Shown here: positions 1-9,577 of the stretch, piece after piece
Layout of the letters: each line of letters opens with the position of its first letter
Position numbering within the stretch: the first letter of the stretch is position 1
Origin: Leuconostoc citreum
GTDB taxonomy: Bacteria > Bacillota > Bacilli > Lactobacillales > Lactobacillaceae
Assembly: GCF_004354555.1 (NCBI RefSeq)
Contig: NZ_PUFH01000002.1
Span: 166,001-230,000, forward strand
Reading direction: 5' to 3'
DNA length: 64,000 bases
Notes under the pieces: generated by a model
Seen by the model: only the letters and a program-made list of their open reading frames with translations
Databases searched by the model: none
What the model was told of the DNA's origin: nothing
Made by a program: the position numbers and the translations under genes

Positions 1-159
1 GAAGAAAGATTAATTGAATTAGTGAGTCGCATATTGGGTTCATCCGTTATTGGTTTTGAACAAAAATCTTTGACAATGTTTCCGAGCTTCTTAGTACAAG
101 AACAACAAGAGATTAATCAACCACAAGGTCCTTCTACGCAAATTATTTTGCCAGATTAA
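1..159 (+). CDS. 3' end of an unidentified gene (partial)
   Basis: An open frame runs from the first base to TAA at 157-159 and gives 52 C-terminal residues ending in QIILPD. The start lies outside the window. The segment contains the polar stretch VQEQQEINQPQGPST near its end, and I do not recognise the family. The stop is followed within 20 bases by the promoter of the T-box leader, with no intrinsic terminator in between, so read-through into the leader is possible. Confidence 0.5.
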   Translation, partial: EERLIELVSRILGSSVIGFEQKSLTMFPSFLVQEQQEINQPQGPSTQIILPD

Positions 160-175
160 TAAAATAATAAATGCA

Positions 176-204
176 TTGACAAAGTGTGAGAAGTGTCTTA
201 AAAT
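176..204 (+). promoter_or_regulatory. Promoter of the T-box leader
   Basis: TTGACA at 176-181 and TAAAAT at 199-204 are separated by 17 bases. Transcription would begin near 211, just before the T-box stem I. Confidence 0.7.
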
Positions 205-210
205 CTAGTC

Positions 211-466
211 ATGTTAATAAATCGATGAAACGAAGAGTAAGTATGTAGCATCAGTAAAGCGAGTCGGGCGGGTGAAAGCCGATTTGATGAGACATATTGA
301 AAATGAACGTGAATGAGGCGAATAGTGAAAGCTGTTGGCACGGTTAGTCCCGTTATCAACCTTAAGGATTGCATACTGTTAGACAATGTGCGATTAAATT
401 TGGGTGGTACCACGTTTTTGCGTCCCTGTTAGTCATGCGCTAGATGACTAACAGGGACCTTTTTTG
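211..466 (+). promoter_or_regulatory. T-box leader, probable methionine specifier
   Basis: The conserved T-box motif (TGGGTGGTACCACG) is at 401-414, immediately followed by an intrinsic terminator (arms 422-436 and 444-458, then a T run). A long stem I region lies upstream. In its 3' half the sequence TTGAAAATGAACG (297-309) has the usual layout of a specifier loop, and the likely specifier triplet is ATG at 303-305, i.e. Met, followed by a purine. The leader would let uncharged tRNA stabilise an antiterminator and turn on the downstream ECF transporter. The T-box is certain from the motif. The Met assignment is inference from position, and an out-of-register alternative cannot be excluded without folding. 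Confidence 0.9.
422..465 (+). terminator. T-box expression-platform terminator
   Basis: Perfect 15-bp stem (422-436 with 444-458), 7-base loop and a following T run. The T-box motif at 401-414 overlaps the region that would form the competing antiterminator. Confidence 0.9.
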
Positions 467-553
467 TTTTCAATATCGGTCATGTAGGGCCTAGTCGTTT
501 ATTTTGTGTGGTAGCGTAACAGAACAGTTAATTAGAAAGCGAGGCGTAAAAGC

Positions 554-1120
554 ATGCATAATCAGAAAAAGAATCAGGGATTTTCAGTGAAATCAGTCGT
601 TGCAACTGGTATAGGGGCTGCGGTGTTTTTTGTTTTAATGAAGTTTATAGCCATCCCAACCGGTGTGCCCAATACGACAATCAATGTTGCTGAGGGCTGG
701 TTAGCATTGATTGCGGGGTTGTTTGGTCCCGTAGTAGGCTTGTTGGTTGGTTTAATTGGACATACATTAAATGATGCCGTGACCTATGGGGCACCGTGGT
801 GGTCTTGGGTGATTGCAGATGGCGTCTTTGGCTTATTGTTAGGCTTTGGTAAAAAGTATTTAGCATTAGAATATGGCGAGTTGACAACCAAAAAATTGGT
901 GCAATTTAATGTTTGGCAGGCAGTTTCAAATGTCTTGGTCTGGGTGATTATCGCACCGCTTGGCGATATTATAATCTATAAAGAAGCGGCACAGAAAGTA
1001 TTCCTACAAGGTGCAGTAACTGCGGTTGTGAACACTATATCCGTAGCAATCATCGGATCATTATTATTGGTCGCTTATGTCAAGTCACGACCAAAGAAGA
1101 GCAGTCTACGTAGTGAATAA
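554..1120 (+). CDS. ECF transporter S component, UPF0397/COG4720 family
   Basis: A membrane protein of 188 residues with five or six hydrophobic segments. The N-terminal motif [17 protein letters not shown] followed by [15 protein letters not shown], and the pattern [17 protein letters not shown], match the UPF0397 (ECF-ribofla_trS) family of substrate-binding S components. These bind a small nutrient in the membrane and dock on an EcfA-EcfT module. The genes for such a module follow directly. Members of this family next to Met-regulated leaders have been proposed to carry methionine or its precursors (the MtsT group). The T-box specifier read here as ATG agrees with that, but the substrate is inferred. 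Transcription is gated by the T-box leader upstream. Confidence 0.85.
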   Translation: MHNQKKNQGFSVKSVVATGIGAAVFFVLMKFIAIPTGVPNTTINVAEGWLALIAGLFGPVVGLLVGLIGHTLNDAVTYGAPWWSWVIADGVFGLLLGFGKKYLALEYGELTTKKLVQFNVWQAVSNVLVWVIIAPLGDIIIYKEAAQKVFLQGAVTAVVNTISVAIIGSLLLVAYVKSRPKKSSLRSE

Positions 1121-1174
1121 AACATCAAACAAGCGCAATAGCTTGTGTACATACTAAACAATAAAGGATACATT

Positions 1175-2872
1175 ATGGCAACGCCGCTTATCGATTTTCA
1201 GCATGTCACATTTAAATATCATGCACAAGCCGAACCCACGTTACACGATATTAATTTTCAGATTTTTCCTGGTGAGAAAGTATTAATTGCTGGTGCTTCG
1301 GGCTCAGGTAAAACAACCTTATTACGACTATTAAATGGTTTGATACCCGAAGCCTATGCTGGGGATGTGACTGGCACACTAAAACTCCGCGGTCGAGATA
1401 TTCTATCACAGTCGCTCTTCGAGTTATCTTTACAGGCTGGCACAGTACTACAGGATTCGGATGCCCAGTTCGTTGGTTTAACTGTGGCAGAAGATATTGC
1501 TTTTGCTCTAGAAAATGATGATCAACCAGTATCAAAAATTAAGGCTAAAGTAGCAAAATGGGCGCAACGTTTTGGCTTGAGTGAACGGTTAGAATTAGCG
1601 CCACAAATGTTGTCTGGTGGTCAAAAACAACGAACTGCTATGGCGGGTGTTTTAGTTGATGATGGGCGATTATTATTGTTTGATGAACCGTTAGCTAGTT
1701 TAGATCCTGCAGCAGGTAATGCTGCTATGGATATGATTAATCGTTTACAAGCTGAGCGTGATTTAACAGTTGTGATTATTGAACATCGTATTGAAGAAGT
1801 GTTGCGTGCAGATGTCGATCGGATCATTGTGATGTCTGATGGTCATATCGTAGCCGACGATACGCCAACTGCCATTATTCAGGCCGGTATATTGCCAGAA
1901 AACGGGCTTGACGAGCCGCTGTTTGTACAGTTATTACGTCGTTCGGGTATCGAAGTAGCAAAACTAGACCACGTAGCAGATGTTCAATTAGTCTCCGTTG
2001 ATGACCAAAAACATGCTATTGAACAACTGAAAGTGCCTGTGAAACGGCAGCCAGTCTTACCTGAAAAGTTAGTCGTTCAGAATTTGAATTTTGGTTACGA
2101 TACGCACGAAGCCTTATTTGAGGGGCTAAATACTAGCATTCGTCAAGGCGAAATACTGAGTATTGTTGGCAAAAATGGATCGGGGAAAACAACGCTTTCG
2201 CACCTGCTAACGGGCTTTTTAATGCCTGATTCGGGGGATATTTTGTTAGATGGGCAATCAGTTTTGCAGCAATCAATCAAAGAGCGCGCAGATCACATTG
2301 GCTATGTCTTACAAAACCCCAATCATATGATTACGAAAGCAACAGTTTATGATGAAGTTGCCAGTGGCTTGATTTTAAGACATGTCTCATCTGTTGAAAT
2401 AGAAACACGTGTCCGTGAAGTACTCAGTTTAGTTGATTTAGACGGCATGCGTCACTGGCCGATTGCCGCACTGAGTTTTGGCCAGAAAAAACGTTTGACA
2501 ATTGCGGCAGTGCTTGTGTTGCAACCAGAAATTTTAATTTTAGATGAACCGACAGCCGGTCAAGATGCCACACACACGGGTGAACTACTAAAGTTTTTGA
2601 CAAAAATCAATCAGCAATCACAGACAACTATCATCATTATTACCCACGACATGCATTTGTTAGCAAACTTTGTAACTCGGACGTTAGTGATTGTTGACGG
2701 GCAGTTATTGGCTGATACGACACCAGCTGAATTGCTTGCTAATGAAGCACTTGTTAAAGCGGCCAGTTTACGTACGACGAGTATTTATCAACTCGCAACA
2801 CGATTGCAAATTGATCACCCAGAGATGTTGAATGCCGCGATTGTATATGAAAATGCTACAGGAGAACGATGA
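1175..2872 (+). CDS. ECF transporter ATPase with two fused ABC domains
   Basis: A 565-residue protein made of two ABC ATPase domains in tandem. Domain 1 has Walker A GASGSGKTT, signature LSGGQKQR and Walker B LLLFDEP. Domain 2 has Walker A GKNGSGKTT, signature LSFGQKKR and Walker B ILILDEP. It powers the ECF transporter whose S component lies upstream and T component downstream. An in-frame ATG at 1145 would add ten residues. I chose 1175 because AAAGGA at 1163-1168 lies 6 bases before it and the protein then begins with a typical ATPase strand. The stop overlaps the next start by four bases (ATGA), indicating translational coupling. In most Firmicutes two separate ATPase genes serve a shared module; the fused form marks a dedicated (group I) system. 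Confidence 0.88.
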   Translation: MATPLIDFQHVTFKYHAQAEPTLHDINFQIFPGEKVLIAGASGSGKTTLLRLLNGLIPEAYAGDVTGTLKLRGRDILSQSLFELSLQAGTVLQDSDAQFVGLTVAEDIAFALENDDQPVSKIKAKVAKWAQRFGLSERLELAPQMLSGGQKQRTAMAGVLVDDGRLLLFDEPLASLDPAAGNAAMDMINRLQAERDLTVVIIEHRIEEVLRADVDRIIVMSDGHIVADDTPTAIIQAGILPENGLDEPLFVQLLRRSGIEVAKLDHVADVQLVSVDDQKHAIEQLKVPVKRQPVLPEKLVVQNLNFGYDTHEALFEGLNTSIRQGEILSIVGKNGSGKTTLSHLLTGFLMPDSGDILLDGQSVLQQSIKERADHIGYVLQNPNHMITKATVYDEVASGLILRHVSSVEIETRVREVLSLVDLDGMRHWPIAALSFGQKKRLTIAAVLVLQPEILILDEPTAGQDATHTGELLKFLTKINQQSQTTIIIITHDMHLLANFVTRTLVIVDGQLLADTTPAELLANEALVKAASLRTTSIYQLATRLQIDHPEMLNAAIVYENATGER

Positions 2873-3693
2873 ATAATTTATTTGGTTATAAAAAAAGAGA
2901 TACTTGGCTCAACCAAACAACTGGGACAGCAAAATTAATTGGTTTTCTGGCGTTAACAACGATGGGCATGTTGTCCTATGATACGCGTTTTTTACTATTT
3001 TTAAGTATCATGGCAGTTATTTTAATGCAAACAGCACATATTAAATATCACGAATATGCTTTGATGCTTAAACTGGTACTTTTTTTTGCAGTGATTAACC
3101 TTGTGATGGTAACCGTTTTGGCACCGCAATATGGTGTGTCATTATATGGGACACGTCATGTCTTGTTTGGTAACGGTTATTGGACGATAACACAAGAGCA
3201 ATTGTTCTATGAGTTTAATTTATTACTTAAATATTTCTTTTCATTGCCCTTGGCCATTGTCTTATTATTTACGACTAATCCCAGTGAATTTGCAGCCGGA
3301 TTGAATAAAATAGGCGTGCCTTATAAAGTTTCTTATGCTTTTGCAATCACTTTACGTTATATTCCCGATGTGCAAAGTGATTATCGTACTATTAGTTTAG
3401 CTCAGCAGGCGAGAGGCTATGAAATATCTACTAAGGCACCCTTATTAGCACGCTCAAAGGGCGCAGTGCAAATCATCTTACCACTTGTTTTTACAAGCCT
3501 TAATCGGATTGAAACGATTAGTCAAGCTATGGAATTGCGTCGGTTTGGACGTGAAAGTAAAAGATCTTGGTACCAAGAACAATCACTATCTAAAAGAGAT
3601 GGCGCCATCATTTTTGGGTCTGGTATCGTCATTATAATCGGTGTTTGGTTACTAGTGGTCAATCATGGGCGCATATATAATCCATTTAAATAA
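2869..3693 (+). CDS. ECF transporter T component (EcfT-like)
   Basis: Membrane protein of 274 residues with about five hydrophobic segments. In its cytoplasmic region two Ala/Leu-Arg motifs are visible, AQQARGYE (about residues 181-188) and AMELRRFG (about 222-229). These are the coupling-helix motifs by which EcfT proteins contact the ATPases. It joins the S component to the double ATPase. Its ATG overlaps the stop of the ATPase gene, so the three genes form one operon under T-box control. Confidence 0.88.
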   Translation: MNNLFGYKKRDTWLNQTTGTAKLIGFLALTTMGMLSYDTRFLLFLSIMAVILMQTAHIKYHEYALMLKLVLFFAVINLVMVTVLAPQYGVSLYGTRHVLFGNGYWTITQEQLFYEFNLLLKYFFSLPLAIVLLFTTNPSEFAAGLNKIGVPYKVSYAFAITLRYIPDVQSDYRTISLAQQARGYEISTKAPLLARSKGAVQIILPLVFTSLNRIETISQAMELRRFGRESKRSWYQEQSLSKRDGAIIFGSGIVIIIGVWLLVVNHGRIYNPFK

Positions 3694-3710
3694 CAGAGAG
3701 GCTAAGTAAT

Positions 3711-5165
3711 GTGATGCTGACTACGAACAAATGGCAACTAACAGCACAGAAATATCAAGATAAATTATTAGTGGATTTATTGCAGTTTTTAGCAATACCG
3801 TCTGTCTTAGATCCGCAAACAGCTACTTTTCAAAGGCCTTTTGGCATTGGGATTGATACGGCGTTACAATTTTTAGTTGATATAGCAACGCGTGATGGCT
3901 TTAAGGTAGAACGTGTTGCAGACAACATGGTTGTGACAGTTGATTACGGACCAGATGATGTGCCAGAGACTGTGGGCGTTTTATCTCATGTTGATGTTGT
4001 TCCCGGTAATGCAGCAGCATGGCGGGTTACGATGCCTTTTAGTCCTAAAATTGTTGATGATCGTCTTTATGGCCGCGGGGTATATGATATGAAGGCAGAT
4101 TTAATTGCGAGCTATTATGCCTTAAAGCAGTTAAAGGATCAGGGCTTTGTACCCAAAAGAAAAATTCGCTTAATTTTCGGTAGTGATGAAGAATCTGATT
4201 GGCGCGACATGCAAGCCTATTTAAAAGATTTTGGTGAGCCAACACTTGGTTTTTCACCTGATGGAACCTTTCCTGTAGTCCCAGGTGAAAAAGGAGTCCA
4301 GACAATTACCATGCGTTTCGTAGGCGATACTTTTGATTATCGCGAATTTGAATTACTGGCTTTTCAAGCGGGAACGCGTGACAATGTTGTTCCCGGCAAA
4401 GCCACGGCAATTGTTAAATTGTCAGATAATCAGGATATTAATTTGTTTTTAAAACAATACGAGCAATACTTGACCGCAGAACCATTAATTAGTGGTATTG
4501 GTCAATATGATGACGGTGAAATTCATCTGACTTTGTATGGCAAATCAGTACATGGTGCTTATCCTGAAGACGGATTGAATGCAGGCACTTATTTAGCGCA
4601 TTTTCTAAGTCATTACGCCTTCCAACACCAAGCACAAGCTTTACTCCACCAATTAGGCGATGTGTATCATCGTGATGTCTTTGCAGCAAACATCGGTTTA
4701 GCTTACCATGATCAAATTATGGGCGATTTAACGATGAATGTAGGGCAAACAGTTTATCGTCAGGGGCAGGAAGGCTACATTAGAATTCAATTTAGGTATC
4801 CAGTTGGCATGAGCGAAACGACAATTCTAACTCAAATTCAACGTCATGTCGGTCCGTTAAAAGCTAAAATTTTTAAAGAAGTACAATTTGGTAGTCAACC
4901 ACATATGGTCGATTTAAATGATGTCATTGTGACTAAATTACAAAATATATACGCGCAACAGACAAACACAGATAAAACGTATAAAATATCAAATGGTGGT
5001 TCATATGCCCGTTTATTAAAACGTGGCGTAGCCTTTGGGGGGCAATTTCCCAACTTGCCAGTGATGAGTCATCAGCCAGATGAATATGTATTGCTGTCTA
5101 ATATTTCTCGCGCGCAAGCTATTTTTGCACAAGCCTTATATGAGCTAGCAGAAACAACAACTTGA
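3711..5165 (+). CDS. pepV: M20 family dipeptidase, PepV type
   Basis: A 484-residue cytoplasmic zinc peptidase that cleaves dipeptides released from casein-derived or other peptides. Metal-site motifs are visible in order: LSHVDVVPG, GRGVYDMKAD and GSDEESDW, followed by VHGAYPEDG in the lid domain. Length fits the PepV/Sapep family (about 470). The frame opens at GTG 3711, followed directly by ATG 3714; AGAGAGG at 3695-3701 serves as ribosome binding site and either start is possible. The gene follows the ECF operon by 17 bases without a terminator and may be co-transcribed. A methionine or amino acid transporter next to a dipeptidase fits an auxotrophic lifestyle (inference). Confidence 0.85.
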   Translation: MMLTTNKWQLTAQKYQDKLLVDLLQFLAIPSVLDPQTATFQRPFGIGIDTALQFLVDIATRDGFKVERVADNMVVTVDYGPDDVPETVGVLSHVDVVPGNAAAWRVTMPFSPKIVDDRLYGRGVYDMKADLIASYYALKQLKDQGFVPKRKIRLIFGSDEESDWRDMQAYLKDFGEPTLGFSPDGTFPVVPGEKGVQTITMRFVGDTFDYREFELLAFQAGTRDNVVPGKATAIVKLSDNQDINLFLKQYEQYLTAEPLISGIGQYDDGEIHLTLYGKSVHGAYPEDGLNAGTYLAHFLSHYAFQHQAQALLHQLGDVYHRDVFAANIGLAYHDQIMGDLTMNVGQTVYRQGQEGYIRIQFRYPVGMSETTILTQIQRHVGPLKAKIFKEVQFGSQPHMVDLNDVIVTKLQNIYAQQTNTDKTYKISNGGSYARLLKRGVAFGGQFPNLPVMSHQPDEYVLLSNISRAQAIFAQALYELAETTT

Positions 5166-5190
5166 CAAAGCGAACAAACGTTCCTATAAT
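5162..5190 (+). promoter_or_regulatory. Perfect consensus promoter overlapping the pepV stop
   Basis: TTGACA at 5162-5167 and TATAAT at 5185-5190, spacer 17 bases: both hexamers match the vegetative sigma consensus at all positions. The -35 box overlaps the TGA of the preceding gene. It would drive the small gene at 5231 and possibly the ribosomal genes beyond. Confidence 0.8.
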
Positions 5191-5230
5191 TTGAGATAAT
5201 TAAGCAAATAATGACATTGAGAGAAAACGC

Positions 5231-5536
5231 ATGCAGTTACCTGAATTTAGACAAGCCCTAGAAGACAAACTAAGCGCACAAAGTGTGGCACGCGTTCTGG
5301 CCTCAGCGTATGATTTCCAAGTAGCACAAAATAATAATAGAACACCACGGGCACGCTATGGTACTGTGAAAATGACAAAAGAAGCAGATGCCATGTGGGA
5401 AACAGTGGTTAGCAACATTTTAGCGGGGATGTCGGCCAACAGTGATCGTGATATTTTACAACGATTGGCTGATGATGAATTTATTGCAATGGTTGAAGAG
5501 GGGCTAGAGGAAATTAATTTTACGACAGAATTTTAG
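5231..5536 (+). CDS. Hypothetical protein, 101 aa
   Basis: I do not recognise this protein. It has 101 residues, is soluble, acidic at the C-terminus (VEEGLEEINFTTEF) and contains a basic patch (NNRTPRARYG) near residue 40; helices are likely throughout. It starts with ATG behind GAGAG at 5219-5223. A consensus promoter lies 40 bases upstream, so it is probably well expressed. It sits between pepV and rpsF with no terminator after it, so it may also feed transcripts into the rpsF operon. Confidence 0.7.
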   Translation: MQLPEFRQALEDKLSAQSVARVLASAYDFQVAQNNNRTPRARYGTVKMTKEADAMWETVVSNILAGMSANSDRDILQRLADDEFIAMVEEGLEEINFTTEF

Positions 5537-5594
5537 TTTTTTCTTTCGGAGGAACGTATAATATAGTGACCGGCTGGAAAATTCTGATAAGTAC

Positions 5595-5624
5595 TTGAAA
5601 TTTACCCTTGTTTTGTAGTATCAT
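5595..5624 (+). promoter_or_regulatory. Probable rpsF promoter
   Basis: TTGAAA at 5595-5600 and TATCAT at 5619-5624 with an 18-base spacer. The start of transcription near 5631 would place the two leader hairpins at the 5' end of the mRNA. Confidence 0.5.
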
Positions 5625-5637
5625 TAATAATTGTGAA

Positions 5638-5692
5638 TGCACAAAAGTGCAAACACTCCTTGCAGCCAAGGCTGCCAGAGACCAAAAGGAGG
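5638..5692 (+). promoter_or_regulatory. Candidate S6:S18 autoregulatory leader of rpsF
   Basis: Two structures can form. The first is a hairpin TGCAC-AAAA-GTGCA at 5638-5651. The second has an outer stem CTCCTT (5656-5661) with AAGGAG (5686-5691), enclosing a perfect inner hairpin GCAGCC-AA-GGCTGC (5662-5675). The outer stem hides the rpsF ribosome binding site. In Firmicutes an S6:S18 binding leader lies at this place, and such sequestration is how it would act. I did not see the full published consensus, so the family assignment is by position and geometry. Confidence 0.5.
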
Positions 5693-5701
5693 AAATAAAA
5701 C

Positions 5702-5998
5702 ATGGCTACATCATACGAAATGACTTACATCGTTCGCCCTGATATGGAAGCGGATGCAAAGAAAGCGCTTGTAGAGCGTTTTGATGGTATCTTGACTAAC
5801 AACGGCGCAACAATTACTAAGTCTGCTGATTGGGCAACACGTCGTTTTGCATACGAAATTGCTGGTTACCGCGAAGGCGTATACCACGTCATCAATTTCA
5901 CTGCTGAAGACGATGCTGCAATCAACGAATTTGATCGTTTGGCAAAGATTTCACAAGATATCTTACGTCATATGATTGTTAAGCGCGACGCAGAATAA
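5702..5998 (+). CDS. rpsF: 30S ribosomal protein S6
   Basis: Ribosomal protein of 98 residues, the usual length, beginning [21 protein letters not shown]. It binds S18 on the platform of the small subunit and contacts 16S rRNA. AAAGGAGG at 5685-5692 is the ribosome binding site. It heads the classical rpsF-ssb-rpsR operon; codon use is of the highly expressed type (AAG, AAC, GGT). Confidence 0.97.
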   Translation: MATSYEMTYIVRPDMEADAKKALVERFDGILTNNGATITKSADWATRRFAYEIAGYREGVYHVINFTAEDDAAINEFDRLAKISQDILRHMIVKRDAE

Positions 5999-6030
5999 TT
6001 CTGAAATTCCACTGGTGAAGGAGCTTTAAT

Positions 6031-6576
6031 ATGATTAATCGAGTAGTATTGATTGGGCGATTGACCCGGGATGTGGAATTACGCTATACGCAATCGGGTA
6101 CAGCGGTCGGCACGTTTAGCTTGGCGGTAAATCGCCAGTTCACTAATCAATCTGGTGAACGTGAAGCTGACTTTATTAACGCCGTTATCTGGCGAAAAGC
6201 AGCGGAAAATTTTGCAAATTTCACTGGTAAGGGCGCTTTAGTCGCTGTCGAGGGTCGTTTGCAGACAAGAAATTATGAAAATAATCAAGGCCAGCGTGTA
6301 TACGTTACCGAGGTTGTTGTCGATAATTTCTCATTACTTGAATCACGTGCTGAAAGCGATAAGCGTCGTGCCCAAAATGGTACGTCAGCAACAACACCTT
6401 CAAATGATAATCATTTTGGTGGTAGTGAAAGTAATAATAACTTTAATGCTGTTGATCCTTTTGCTGGTGCAAATCAAAACACCCAAAAATCAACTGCAAC
6501 AAGTGAAGCACCTAACCCATTTGCGGCTAGTGGCAAAACAGAAATTGATATATCAGATGATGATTTACCATTTTAA
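6031..6576 (+). CDS. ssb: Single-stranded DNA-binding protein
   Basis: A 181-residue SSB. The N-terminal OB fold (about residues 1-110) starts [21 protein letters not shown] low-complexity Asn/Ser/Thr linker follows, and the acidic tip DISDDDLPF ends the protein; that tip docks replication and repair partners. It coats single strands in replication, recombination and repair. It lies between the genes for S6 and S18 as in most Firmicutes. GAAGGAG at 6016-6022 precedes the start. Confidence 0.97.
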   Translation: MINRVVLIGRLTRDVELRYTQSGTAVGTFSLAVNRQFTNQSGEREADFINAVIWRKAAENFANFTGKGALVAVEGRLQTRNYENNQGQRVYVTEVVVDNFSLLESRAESDKRRAQNGTSATTPSNDNHFGGSESNNNFNAVDPFAGANQNTQKSTATSEAPNPFAASGKTEIDISDDDLPF

Positions 6577-6610
6577 AAATATTTAAATTATTAGGAAAGG
6601 AGCTTCAATC

Positions 6611-6895
6611 ATGTCAGAACAAAACTCACGTCCACAAAACTCAGAACGTCCACAACGTTCACGTCGTCCACAAGGCGGCCCACGTCGTCGCCGTAAGGTC
6701 GACTACATTGCAGCCAATCATATTGAATTTATTGACTACAAGAACACAGAATTGTTGGAACGCTTTATTTCAGAACGCGGTAAGATTTTGCCACGTCGTG
6801 TAACAGGTACATCAGCTAAGAACCAACGCAAGGTAACAACAGCTATCAAGCGTGCGCGTATCATGGCTTTGTTGCCATTCGTTACAGAAGACTAA
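6611..6895 (+). CDS. rpsR: 30S ribosomal protein S18
   Basis: The conserved S18 core ([34 protein letters not shown]) is preceded by a basic extension of about 28 residues rich in Arg, Pro, Gln and Ser, giving 94 residues instead of the common 75-80. It forms a heterodimer with S6 on the 30S platform. AGGAAAGGAG at 6592-6601 is the binding site. The intrinsic terminator at 6917-6946 closes the operon. Confidence 0.97.
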   Translation: MSEQNSRPQNSERPQRSRRPQGGPRRRRKVDYIAANHIEFIDYKNTELLERFISERGKILPRRVTGTSAKNQRKVTTAIKRARIMALLPFVTED

Positions 6896-6916
6896 TTAAT
6901 ATTATTCTGCTTTAGA

Positions 6917-6946
6917 AAGCTCAGGTATTTAACCTGGGCTTTTTTG
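6917..6946 (+). terminator. Terminator of rpsF-ssb-rpsR
   Basis: Stem AAGCTCAGGT / ACCTGGGCTT (one G-U pair), loop of five, followed by a T run. Confidence 0.9.
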
Positions 6947-7043
6947 TTTATTTTGAAAAAAGCGAACTGTGGTAAAATAGGGTATATGATTTTTTTGACA
7001 AAAAATAGTCAAAAAGTAAACATGGGGAATATTGAGGTTACTT

Positions 7044-9074
7044 GTGAAAAAGCTGTTTAATTTTAAAACATTACCAATATTTTTTCAAAGTACAAAATTA
7101 GGGACTGTAGCATTATTACTGTTGTTAGTCAGCCTATTGAGTGCTTTTTTTGCGGTACTTGTCAATTGGGTTTTTGGATTGATTTGGTTGATTGTTGTAA
7201 TTATTGGTTTGATTTATTCTGGTCAGGCGCTGAAAGAGGTTAGTGAGAATGCACAGGAATACCTTTCAGGATTAGGCTATCGCATTTCTCGTAGTGAACA
7301 AGAAGCTTTGATTCGGATGCCTATTGGTATTATATTGCTAAATGATACTGAAAAAATAGATTGGATTAATCCTTACATGCAAGGTTATATTGGTAAGCGT
7401 GATGTTTTAGGATTATCGCTATCCGATTTAGATGGCAATCTCGCTGCTGATGTCAAAAACTACTCTGATGCAAAAGAAACGAATACAATTACATGGCAAG
7501 ATAAACAGTTCTCGCTTTATGTACAGCAAAATTTGCGCGTCATTTATATGATGGATATTAGTGAGTATGCTGCTATTGCCACAGAATATGATAATCATCA
7601 ATTATTTAGTGGTTTAATTTCTGTTGATAACTATGAAGAAGTTACAGAAGGCATGAGTGAATCAGAAACTTCTACACTTCGAACTTATGTCACAGGCGCA
7701 TTATCTGATTGGGCAACCACGCATCATATTTATTTAAGAAGGCTAAATACAGTTCATTATGTCATGTTTGGCTATAAAACTGCGTTACAAGAAGCAGAAA
7801 AAGATAAGTTTTCAGTACTAAAAGCAATCCGAGAGGCCACAGCACAACAAAATTCACCGGTGACGTTATCCATGGGTGTTGCTTATGGTGAGCAGGATAT
7901 TATTCAACTAGCTAAAATGGCACAAACCAACTTAGATTTAGCATTAGGTCGTGGTGGTGACCAGGTTGTTGTCAAGTCTAATCAATCAGCTGCTCGCTTT
8001 TATGGTGGTGCAACAAACCCAATGGAAAAGCGGACACGTGTCCGCGCACGTATGATTTCACAAACTGTCGCTGAATTAATGGAACAATCTGATAACATTA
8101 TGATTGTTGGCCATGCAACACCAGATTTAGATGCTATTGGTGCCGGATTAGGTATCTGGCGTATGGCACAAACTAAAAATAAGCCAGCATTCGTTATTAT
8201 TGACCAAAAAACGGTATATAGTGATATTAAATTATTATTGGCAGAAATTAGAAAAAATACACCTGACATTGTCGCACCAGGTTCCAATATTAATGATTCG
8301 ATTGTTGATGAAACACGTGCCTTAAAGCTAGTGCGTGAGAACACATTGCTGATATTAATTGACCATGCACAATCGGCAATTACTAGTGCACCACATTTGC
8401 TCGATAGGTTAGCCAACCGAGTGGTAGTGATTGATCACCACCGTTTAGCAGAACAAGGGTTGGACCAAAAACCTTTGTTGACTTATGTTGAGCCCTATGC
8501 ATCGTCAACCTCTGAGTTAGTTGTAGAAATGTTACAGTATCAAGATCAGAGCCATGCGCCGATTACAAAATTAGAAGCGACCGCTATGCTTGGTGGCATT
8601 CAAATTGACACGAAAAACTTTACCTTGCGAACTGGTTCACGTACATTTGATGCGGCAAGTTATCTTAGAGCCAATGGAGCAGATAGTAATTTGATTCAAT
8701 CGTTTATGAAAGAAAACCTAACTGATTTTAAATCACGTACGCATCTCATTAATTTGGCAGTGGTGGATTCAGGTAATGCTATTGTGACAGGAGAAAGTAA
8801 TCAAACCTATTCGGGTTTGATTACAGCACAAGCAGCAGATGAATTATTACAAATCAGCAGTGTAGAAGCTTCTTATGTTGTGACAAAGCGTGCGGATGGT
8901 CGTGTCGGTATTTCGGCGCGTTCAACAGGACAACGCAATGTGCAACGTATTATGGAAGCAATGGGTGGTGGGGGCCACTTATCCAATGCGGCAACACAAA
9001 TTTCAGGTGAGACACCAGAAGCAGTGACAAAGCAGTTAAAAGAAGTCTTACAAGCAGCCATTGAAGCACAGTAA
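7044..9074 (+). CDS. gdpP: Cyclic-di-AMP phosphodiesterase GdpP (DHH family)
   Basis: Membrane-anchored enzyme that hydrolyses c-di-AMP. Two N-terminal membrane segments are followed by a PAS-like region, a degenerate GGDEF domain (about residues 170-300), and the DHH-DHHA1 catalytic part: [11 protein letters not shown] near 352, VIDHHR near 462 and [10 protein letters not shown] near 640. The frame opens at TTG 7032, but the purine-rich GGGGA before it is too close. GTG at 7044 has GAGG six bases upstream and is preferred, giving 676 residues. It lies upstream of rplI and dnaB, a linkage common to Firmicutes. Confidence 0.93.
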   Translation: MKKLFNFKTLPIFFQSTKLGTVALLLLLVSLLSAFFAVLVNWVFGLIWLIVVIIGLIYSGQALKEVSENAQEYLSGLGYRISRSEQEALIRMPIGIILLNDTEKIDWINPYMQGYIGKRDVLGLSLSDLDGNLAADVKNYSDAKETNTITWQDKQFSLYVQQNLRVIYMMDISEYAAIATEYDNHQLFSGLISVDNYEEVTEGMSESETSTLRTYVTGALSDWATTHHIYLRRLNTVHYVMFGYKTALQEAEKDKFSVLKAIREATAQQNSPVTLSMGVAYGEQDIIQLAKMAQTNLDLALGRGGDQVVVKSNQSAARFYGGATNPMEKRTRVRARMISQTVAELMEQSDNIMIVGHATPDLDAIGAGLGIWRMAQTKNKPAFVIIDQKTVYSDIKLLLAEIRKNTPDIVAPGSNINDSIVDETRALKLVRENTLLILIDHAQSAITSAPHLLDRLANRVVVIDHHRLAEQGLDQKPLLTYVEPYASSTSELVVEMLQYQDQSHAPITKLEATAMLGGIQIDTKNFTLRTGSRTFDAASYLRANGADSNLIQSFMKENLTDFKSRTHLINLAVVDSGNAIVTGESNQTYSGLITAQAADELLQISSVEASYVVTKRADGRVGISARSTGQRNVQRIMEAMGGGGHLSNAATQISGETPEAVTKQLKEVLQAAIEAQ

Positions 9075-9123
9075 TTGGGGAATACGCTGTCAGCTAGTGC
9101 ATACAAATAGAAGGAGATTCAAG

Positions 9124-9576
9124 ATGAAAGTTGTATTTTTAGAAGATGTTAAAGGTCGTGGCAAAAAAGGTGAAATTAAAGAAGTACCGGATGGTTACGC
9201 CAACAATTTTTTGATTAAAAATAAAAAAGCCGAACCAGCAACAGGTAAAAATTTAGGTGCTGTTAAAGGGCGTCAAAAAGCAGAGGAAAAGGCAGCAGCT
9301 GAAGCCTTAGCCGAAGCCGAACAACTAAAGGCTAAAATGGCAGATGAAAAATTTGTTGTAGAAGTTAAGGGGAAGTCCGGTGCCGACGGACGTTTGTTTG
9401 GTGCTATTTCAACTAAGCAAATTGTTGCCGCATTAGCAGCACAAAAACAAATTAAGCTGGATAAGCGCAAATTATTGTTGAATCAACCCATACATGCATT
9501 GGGATATACGAATGTTCCAGTTAAGTTGCATCGTGATGTTGTAGCCAATTTGCGTGTACACGTCAGCGAGGGATAA
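9124..9576 (+). CDS. rplI: 50S ribosomal protein L9
   Basis: A 150-residue L9 beginning [21 protein letters not shown], with the N-terminal domain, the long Lys/Ala/Glu connecting helix (residues 45-75) and the C-terminal RNA-binding domain. It binds 23S rRNA near the L1 stalk and affects frame maintenance. Although the frame is open upstream, the ATG at 9124 has AGAAGGAG at 9110-9117 and fits the family start. One base separates its stop from the dnaB start. Confidence 0.97.
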   Translation: MKVVFLEDVKGRGKKGEIKEVPDGYANNFLIKNKKAEPATGKNLGAVKGRQKAEEKAAAEALAEAEQLKAKMADEKFVVEVKGKSGADGRLFGAISTKQIVAALAAQKQIKLDKRKLLLNQPIHALGYTNVPVKLHRDVVANLRVHVSEG

Positions 9577-9577
9577 T

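Noticed and set aside
198..413. 71-codon minus-strand ORF
   Set aside because: It is antisense to the T-box leader, whose conserved motif and terminator explain the sequence.
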